From assembly GCF_025602895.1 (NCBI RefSeq), contig NW_026516444.1, positions 1-40,563 of the forward strand: a stretch of DNA of 40,563 bases, written 5' to 3'. Under the pieces are notes generated by a model, which saw only the letters and a list, made by a program, of their open reading frames with translations, did not search any database and was not told where the DNA came from. The stretch's first letter is position 1; each line of letters opens with the position of its first letter. The stretch comes from Polychytrium aggregatum (taxonomy: Eukaryota > Chytridiomycota > Chytridiomycetes > Polychytriales). Shown piece by piece: positions 34,509 through 40,563 of the stretch. A program made the position numbers and the translations under genes.

Positions 34509-35683
34509 ATGTCGTCGCTTCCAGTTCCTGCCAAAGCCGAGTTTGTCCCAACCGATGCAGTCGACATCGAGGATCTCTCCAAGCTCAAGTGTCTCAAGCC
34601 ATGCGTGCCGATGGTGAGCCTGCTGCAAGCCTCCCGCAATTCAAGCGGGGAGATGAGGGCAGGGCTTGATCCGATCCGATCCAATAGGGACACTTTCGTC
34701 CGCCTGCACCCGGCCTGCATCCACTTGGCCGTCGGTCCTGTCGTTGACATGCCAGTTGATCCTTCCTGACTCCATCGCACGGCTCTCATCCTTCTGCGCT
34801 CGCCGATCAGTACGGCCCTATTTTGGTCCGCGACCTCCCGAATGGAGCAGTCAAGTATTGGTGCACATGCGGGTAAGCTCGAGCGCAACAGGGCCGTCCG
34901 ACCTTTCTGTCGGCCGACAACGACTCACTCGGCAGACAGCGATCACTTACTAGCTTATGCTGGGTGTGGGTGTGGGCGTGGGCGTTGGGATATGGCCGTA
35001 TTCTATCGGGCGTTCTCACGCAATCTCCCCAATGACAGATTGAGCAAAACACAGCCGTGGTGTGATAGTAAGTGATTCCATGAATCCGCTTTAGATGCAT
35101 CCCAGCATCCAGACCTCGGTCGCAGAGTCGATGCACCGCCTCGCCTCCATGGAGGGCTGCTGCCCCAAGTCCTTCGGCCACTCAAGTCCATCGAGACGGC
35201 CGCTGATTTCGCTCCATCCGCAATATATCCCTACCCTCCGCCAGACAGCCATGTCGGCACCGAGTTCAAGCCCTTGAAATGGGTTGTCTCTGGCAACAAG
35301 CGGGACGGCAAGCCACAGACACTCTATAGCATATGCAACTGCAAGTACACCCGCGATCCTCCGTATTGCGACGCTCGGCGTAAGTGCGAGTGCGCCGGAG
35401 GACATGTGGCAGCTCCGAGGGATGCCATCGGCACCGAAGGCGTCGTTGACATCGCAGGCGGCGTGGGCAACTTGATTCGTCGACTGGGACTCAAGGCAGC
35501 GACCACTCGACGTCGACGATGGAACTAACTCCTCCTGTCGCAGACATTGATCTGCCATGCGACTACCTGGACGCCCAGGAGCAGTGCAAGGAAGACCATT
35601 CCAAGATCGAGAAGCTGTGCACAAAGTGCGGATTCAAGGCCCCTGCTGCTCGGATCCAAGCGGACGAGGCCGGCGTTGTTTGA
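34509..35683 (+). CDS. Tandem CDGSH iron-sulfur protein (CISD3-like)
   Basis: CDGSH proteins bind redox-active, labile [2Fe-2S] clusters; the two-motif type (CISD3/MiNT) is a mitochondrial matrix protein. Inferred exons are 34509-34613, 34811-34872, 35039-35067, 35245-35379 and 35544-35683, giving 156 residues. Motif 1 is CTCGLSKTQPWCDNSH, with ligands Cys53, Cys55, Cys64 and His68. Motif 2 is CNCKYTRDPPYCDARH, with Cys96, Cys98, Cys107 and His111. Both follow the C-x-C-x2-(S/T)-x3-P-x-C-D-x2-H pattern, but CDGSH itself reads CDNSH and CDARH. Splice junctions fall inside both motifs, and only correct phase restores the ligands. After motif 2 a Cys-rich tail (Cys116, Cys125, His129, Cys136, Cys139) is added, which I do not know from the family. 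No clear presequence is visible. Confidence 0.87.
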
Positions 35684-36088
35684 AGCGGGGATGGTGGGGG
35701 CACTCGATTCTCCTCTGGCTGCCGAATAAATGTTCTTGTTGCAGCCGACAGCAGAGCCAGCAGATGCCGGTCAGGGCAGACAATGGCCTGAGCAGCATCC
35801 TGCATCATGCGATGCATCCGCGCGCAGCTCCGTCTCCCCCCGGCCCGCATGAAGCGCCGGGGTTGATTCCGGTGTGGAGCCAGCAGCGAGGGCGGCCGGC
35901 TGTGAGGGCCTGCGGGAGAGCAGGATGCTCAGGAACCCGGGCCATTTGCACAAAAGCCCCCCCCCGCGGCCATTCTGATCCAGATCGTCGTCTGTCGCTG
36001 AAATCGGCCAGCCGCACTCGCCGCCTCGTTATCCATCTGATCCCTCTCCATCGGCCAGCAACCATCGAGCAACCATCGACGAGCAACC
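35684..36088. promoter_or_regulatory. Intergenic region upstream of the Cys/Met PLP enzyme gene
   Basis: 405 bp between two plus-strand genes, with a run of eight or nine C residues near 35956-35966. It presumably contains the CDGSH-gene 3' UTR and the next promoter. No gene or clear element seen. Confidence 0.35.
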
Positions 36089-38815
36089 ATGAGCTCGGAA
36101 CTCCGTCTTTCCACCCGTGCCCTGCACGCCGACCGCTCGCACTCGGGAGTCGATGTTACTTGTCCACTCCACGTCTCGACCACATACGGTAGGTAGCCGC
36201 TGCCAGCCGCCGGCTATCTGGTTGCCGACGACCGATCGTCGTGGTTGGCCTTTGACAGCTCGTGGTTGGCCTTGGACAGCTCGTGGCTAACGACGACACC
36301 TCTCGCTGCTGCTCCATCCGTGTCTGGACTTGCTCCGTCGAGGCTTGCAGAGTATGGCCAGCTGCTCAACGACCAACGAGCCGTTCAGCAAGGATACCTC
36401 GATTCTTTGCCAGAGCCCAGTCCCGGCGCCCAGGCCCAGACCACGGCCAGCCCACATGTCTACTCGCGACAGTCGATCGAGTCCCGCGAGCGACTCGAGG
36501 TGGTGCTCGGCGCCATCGAGGGACCCGAGGCCCACGCAGTGACGTATGCCTCGGGCCTGGCCGCCATCTATGCCGCCTTTCTCTTCTACCAGCCTCGCAG
36601 GGTGTTTATCTCAAAGGAGGGCTACCACGGCACCCACAGCTCGCTCCAACTCTACGCTCGCGGACGGGATCATGTGGTGAGCAGCAGCGCAATTGCAGGG
36701 ACACTTTTGCAGTCCTCTGAATCGAGACAACCGTGTGTGGGCAAGAACTAACGCCCGAGACCGGGGATGGGGAACACCCCTGCGTCGACAGCAAATCATT
36801 CATCTCGAGGACGCCCCCAGTGAATTCCAGCCCGGTGATATGATCTGGCTCGAGTCGCCGCAGAACCCTCGCGGTGAGATCTACGGTATGTCAACGCCAT
36901 AGCACGCGATGCGATGCATGTCATCCGATGCGATGCATGCCATTCGATGCAGCTCAATTCGAGTGCGCATGGTTCTTCTCAAGGGCCGTTTCTCAGTGAC
37001 CATATGCTCGCAACCTCTCCTCGGCAGATGTCGAGTACTATGTCAAGGCCAGACCCAAGGGCGCCATTGTCGCTGTCGACGCAACCTTTTCGCCCCCGCC
37101 GCTGGTTTTCAACTTGAAATACGGTATGCGAGCTTGCCCAACAGCATTGGTGGCTTTAGTCTTGCCTCGGCTGCCGTGGCAAGTGACAGAAAGCACCGCC
37201 TACCGTGACCAAGTTGCAGAAAGCACCACCACGCCCAACTAAAACTTTGACTACGCTTTGCTCCTCACTGCCGTGGTTTGGTGCTGGGGCGGGGGCAACA
37301 ACGGACGGACACTAGGTGTCGATGTCGTGATGCATTCGACTACAAAGTTCCTTGGGGGCCACTCGGATCTTCTGGGAGGTTCCCTTGTTGTGCCGTCGTT
37401 GGAGACGGCCCAGAAGGTAGCTAGCTGCTGCAACGACGATGGTATTGGTCCGCGGGGGCCTCGGGTCGACTGCTGCCAATACCGCATGCATGGGATCGCC
37501 ATCCCCTGGACGCAGGTGACTTTGGCGGGCTGACTCGTACTGACTCGTACTGACTCGATATGGATGTGGGACCTGGATAGCTCCGAGCGGATCGCACCGC
37601 GCTTGGATCGGTCATGGGCAATATGGAGGCTTGGCTGCTACTTCGTAGCTTGAGGTAAGAAGCGTGCGGAGCCGTGGGGCCAACAGCAAGTGGGGGGAGG
37701 GGGGCAGGGCTGGACTGGTTGTCCTCAGTCGGCTTTGGCTTTGATCGGCTTTGGCTGTGAAGGCATAGGGCAGTTGTGCTTGGTGGGGCTGGTGTCATCT
37801 GGCGCACATGGGCGAGGCGATGCACCATGGAAATATGGAGCAGCCCAGGGCATGGACATCAGCATCGGCGCAATGATGTACATCGACATGGGCATCCGGG
37901 GTCTGCGTCAGCGTATATACACAGGTGCAGGGCCACCGAACAGCCGACGATCCAGCGTGATCAACGCCGATGCAGATGTCCATGCCCTGGGCTGGTTTAT
38001 CGGGCAGCGCCGCCACGACGACTCACAGCCGACTGCTGCAATGCTCTGCTTCAGATCTCTCAATGTTCGCGTGTTGCAGCAGTCCCGCTCGGCCACGGCG
38101 ATTGCCCAGTGGCTGAACAGCCGTCTGGATGGGACGAACAACAACCCCGAGGACGACTGCCTCAGCATCGTCGAGAAGGTCTGGCACGGGTCGATTCCCG
38201 GGCATCCTGGCCATGAGGTCGCCAAGCGGCTCGGAATGGGACACTCGGGCGTATTCTCGGTCGAGGCAAGTGTCTGGCGATGGCGGTGGCGATGGCGGTG
38301 CGGCGTGGTGGTGGATGGTGGATGGTGGAGATGCATGCTCGGATGAGACAATATGCGCTGTCCGGGATATTGCCGCTGGCTCGCCTGGCCTACGCTTGCA
38401 CTCTGTATCGAGAGACCGGCTGACGCTCGAACTTATGCTTGAACCACGCCGCACGCAACTCGGCCCGCCTGTGCATCTGCAATCGCTCTGCGTTGGTATC
38501 CGCCCCTCTTGCCGCTCCGCGTCTTCGGCTCGACATGATATCGGACATCCGTCCACCCGGATCCCCCCTTCGCTGGGCCCCACACAGCTCACCAACGCCA
38601 GCTTTGCGCGTGTCCTTCCCAGGCATCTGCGTCTGTTCGTGAACGCCACGAGTCTCGGCGGCGTCGAGTCGCTGATCGAGTGGCGGGCCGTGCAGGACCC
38701 GCAGATCAGTCCCAAGCTCTGTCGGGTGTCGGTGGGCCTGGAGGACGTCGAGGACCTCAAGCACGACCTGCGCCAGGCCTTTGGGGCGATTCTCCGCGAG
38801 GCGGCGTCATCGTGA
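36089..38815 (+). CDS. Cys/Met-metabolism PLP-dependent enzyme (fungal cystathionine synthase/lyase-like)
   Basis: Trans-sulfuration-family fold-type I PLP enzyme. The fungal subfamily is annotated as cystathionine gamma-synthase or beta-lyase-like, and substrate cannot be decided from sequence. Eight inferred exons: 36089-36188, 36351-36676, 36792-36885, 37028-37123, 37316-37416, 37581-37654, 38055-38265 and 38588-38815, giving 409 residues. Motifs are VYSRQSIESRERLEVVLGAI, TYASGLAAIYA and SKEGYHGTHSS. VAVDATFSPP holds the Asp that pairs with the pyridine nitrogen, and HSTTKFLGGHSD holds the Schiff-base Lys (about Lys216). NATSLGGVESLIEWR is a hallmark near the C terminus. The last intron starts with GCAAGT instead of GT. 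Intron 6 holds a long inverted repeat. The start ATG gives the usual STRALHAD beginning of the family. Confidence 0.92.
37841..37994. repeat. 30-bp inverted repeat with 94-bp spacer in intron 6 of the PLP enzyme
   Basis: 37841-37870 is the reverse complement of 37965-37994 with one mismatch in 30 positions (core GCCCAGGGCATGGACATC). The whole 154-bp unit lies inside the 400-bp intron 37655-38054. It could form a long hairpin in the pre-mRNA or be a miniature inverted-repeat element. I see no clear target-site duplication at its edges. Confidence 0.85.
38266..38587 (+). other. GC-AG intron of the PLP enzyme gene
   Basis: The exon ends GTCGAG and the intron begins GCAAGT, the classic GC-donor form, ending CACACAG. 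Joining in phase 0 gives FSVELTNASF and leads into the conserved C terminus. No GT donor nearby keeps the frame. Confidence 0.82.
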
Positions 38816-39255
38816 GCAATCCCTGCTGTGGCTGGCAGTTGCGAGCCGTTGCTGCCAGCCAGTGCCGCAAGCCATCACTGTGACCAAGCAGAGGTTGCAC
38901 GAAGGCCGCACAGACAGAATAAATGTTCCGCCGATTGTGCCCAAGCCACCCGCCAGCCTTGTTTGTGTGGGCCGCGCAGCCTCCGGCAGCAAGGACGCGG
39001 TCGCGCGGGGGCGCTGGTGTGCCAGGGCCGCGCCTTGCGCTGCTGCGATTGGTCCGATCTCGCGCTTGTCACGCCAGGATGTCGCCTGTTACACGGTTCT
39101 CACTGTGGATTCACCGCCAGGCAAGCATTCGGGGTGGAGAGCAGTCACTGCAGATGCGGCCTCGACCCCAAATGCATATGCATGGTCTGCGGGCCAGCAG
39201 CGGGCCAGCAGCGGAGACAGCGGTTGGAGACAAGCGGCGAGAGGGACATGTTCAA

Positions 39256-39312
39256 TCGAAGTGCTCGGTCGAAGTGCTCGGTCGAAGCGTTCGGTCGAAG
39301 TGCCCGGTCGAT
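39256..39312. repeat. 13-bp tandem repeat
   Basis: About four copies of CGGTCGAAGTGCT with small changes (CGTTCGGTCG, CCCGGTCG). It lies in non-coding sequence between the PLP enzyme gene and the last gene. Confidence 0.85.
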
Positions 39313-39660
39313 ATGTCGCCGCCTCTCACCAGCACGGTGTTTTGTCTGCCAGGGGCTGCTGGGATGTCTCTCTCCATCGGCACAGCAGCATGCGCTGAAT
39401 GTTCTCCCGACGAGACCAGCACACCCTCTAAGGCTGCCCTTGCGATGGGAGGCCGGCGCTCCCCGGCCCCGCACAGCGCAGGGATCTGCCGACGCAGATG
39501 CGCTTGTCTGCGAAGGAGCTGTTGCACCGAGACTGAGCTAGGGCGAGAACAAAAGCAAGAGCAAGAGCGGGTGCGGGAACAAGATCCAGCACTGCATTAG
39601 AACAACACGACCGTTGAACAACACGGCATTTGAACATCACCGCAGTCGACATCACCGCCC

Positions 39661-39662
39661 AC

Positions 39663-39694
<32 letters not shown>

Positions 39695-39722
39695 GTATCA
39701 ACAGCAGTATCAACAGCAGTAA
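39661..39722. repeat. CAG/CAA triplet tract
   Basis: Mixed CAG and CAA triplets with two TAT interruptions. The plus frame would read poly-Gln with Tyr and then a TAA, but no gene context supports translation. Confidence 0.85.
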
Positions 39723-40224
39723 CAACATCTGCGGCCGCGTGCGGTCCCGTCGCCTGGACACACTTGCAAACAGACCCGCCGTGGCCTCTCGCCCGCTCTC
39801 GCCCGCTCTCGCCAGCAGCACGGGGCCGGCCCTGCCCCCAGCAACAAACACCGCTGCCGCCGCCGTATCTCGGCCTGCCTTGCAGCGTCCCCCACTCCCT
39901 CCGCGCTGCCCCGCCCATGCCCACCCAGCCGAGCCGTTGTTTTTTTTTCGCCTCCTTGCCGACCCCCCAGCCAAACCATCCAGTGCCTCATCGACTCTTT
40001 CTGCTGATATAAAGCCTGTGTGTTCTCCGACAGCCCTCCTCTTTACTGACGGCTTCCCTCCTGCCAAACTCCCGTCTTTATCTTTCCGACTTGTCCCAGT
40101 CCATCTCTCTGGCCTCACCACATAGCGCCTGCCGGGCTGCCTGTACCATTCCTGCTGAGTCGATAGCGTCTGCTGTCTCCGTTCCCCTCCCCCTCGCTCT
40201 GCATCTGCCGTCTCCCACGCCAGC

Positions 40225-40563
40225 ATGTCCTCGGAGCAGAGTCTGCTGCCTTCCCATCCCGAGGGACCTCCCGATCCAAGCGCGGCTCCGCGACGAACTC
40301 CCCTGCACTTTGTCCAGCAGCCGCATCAGTCTATCCCGCCCCCGCCGGGTTATTTGGTCCTCCTGTCAACTCGGGTGCTCCGGCCCTCCAGTCGCCGGGT
40401 GACAAGCCCCTCGATGTTGTCTCGCCCACAGACTCGGACCTGAATGCTTACGGCGTCCGCCAAAAGTCCCTTACCCGGTCCAATGCTGCTCGCCACAACT
40501 CGGTCATCTCTAGCAGAACCAACGCCAGCGTCCGCTCCAATCGCAGCAACTTTGGCCAGTCTG
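40225..40563 (+). CDS. Unidentified protein, N-terminal part (partial, frame break)
   Basis: An ATG at 40225 follows a pyrimidine-rich leader of about 200 bp, typical of fungal genes. The first frame reads MSSEQSLLPSHPEG to QSIPPPPG and then loses sense. From about 40345 another frame takes over (LFGPPVNSGAPALQ, DVVSPTDSDLNAYGVRQ) and stays open to the window edge. One missing base in the C/G-rich CCGCCGGG area would join them; a real intron here would be only about 33-43 bp. The product is Pro-, Ser-, Asn- and Arg-rich and looks like a disordered N terminus. I do not recognise a family. Confidence 0.5.

Larger units (their letters stand above)
38816..40224. promoter_or_regulatory. 1.4-kb intergenic region
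   Basis: Between the PLP enzyme stop and the last gene start I find no supported gene. It holds a 13-bp tandem repeat (39256-39312), a CAG/CAA tract (39661-39722) and, from about 40000 to 40220, a pyrimidine-rich leader-like stretch. TGATATAAAGCC at about 40004-40015 is a possible TATA box about 210 bp before the ATG. Confidence 0.4.

Noticed and set aside
39614-40012. Possible Gln-rich or Pro-rich protein before the last gene
   Set aside because: Frames arise from the CAG/CAA tract and GC-rich leader; no start, splice or family support.

Overview
This 40.6-kb window looks like nuclear DNA of a zoosporic early-diverging fungus, probably a chytrid or a close relative. An axonemal dynein heavy chain points to a flagellated cell. 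The glycogenin pair, the OPA3-like protein with a yeast-type N terminus and the cystathionine-synthase-like PLP enzyme have fungal character. Genes are split by many short introns of about 100-530 bp, nearly all GT-AG, and I joined exons by hand from splice signals, reading phase and family motifs. There are no operons, and I saw no tRNA, rRNA, CRISPR array or intact transposon.

Layout from left to right. (1) 1-6742, minus: 5' part of an axonemal dynein heavy chain running off the left edge. (2) 7486-12174, minus, and 14574-16483, plus: two glycogenins arranged head to head. Their catalytic first exons lie in inverted 519-bp arms that I read as identical. One copy carries a tail of about 1,000 residues rich in His/Gln and Ser/Thr/Ala. 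(3) 17392-22972, minus: a class C (GABA-B-like) G-protein-coupled receptor in about 23 exons with a PH-like cytosolic tail. (4) 23456-35683: mitochondrial [2Fe-2S] ferredoxin (minus), ATP synthase gamma (minus), an OPA3-like protein (plus), hypoxanthine-guanine phosphoribosyltransferase (minus, with 7-nt and 15-nt microexons), mitochondrial EF-Ts (plus, intronless) and a tandem CDGSH iron-sulfur protein (plus). (5) 36089-38815, plus: a Cys/Met-metabolism PLP enzyme with one GC-AG intron. (6) From 40225, plus: the start of an unidentified gene running off the right edge.

Five of the six genes between 23.4 and 35.7 kb encode proteins expected in mitochondria. They cover iron-sulfur biogenesis or electron transfer, ATP synthesis, membrane organisation, translation and CDGSH chemistry. 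ATP3/OPA3 and HPRT/EF-Ts are divergent pairs sharing short promoter regions. The glycogenins would prime glycogen, the receptor would sense an extracellular ligand, and the dynein would drive the zoospore flagellum.

Reading frames are clean through most of the window but break at both ends: three single-base shifts in 1-275 and one near 40345. That fits lower sequence quality at contig ends better than gene decay.
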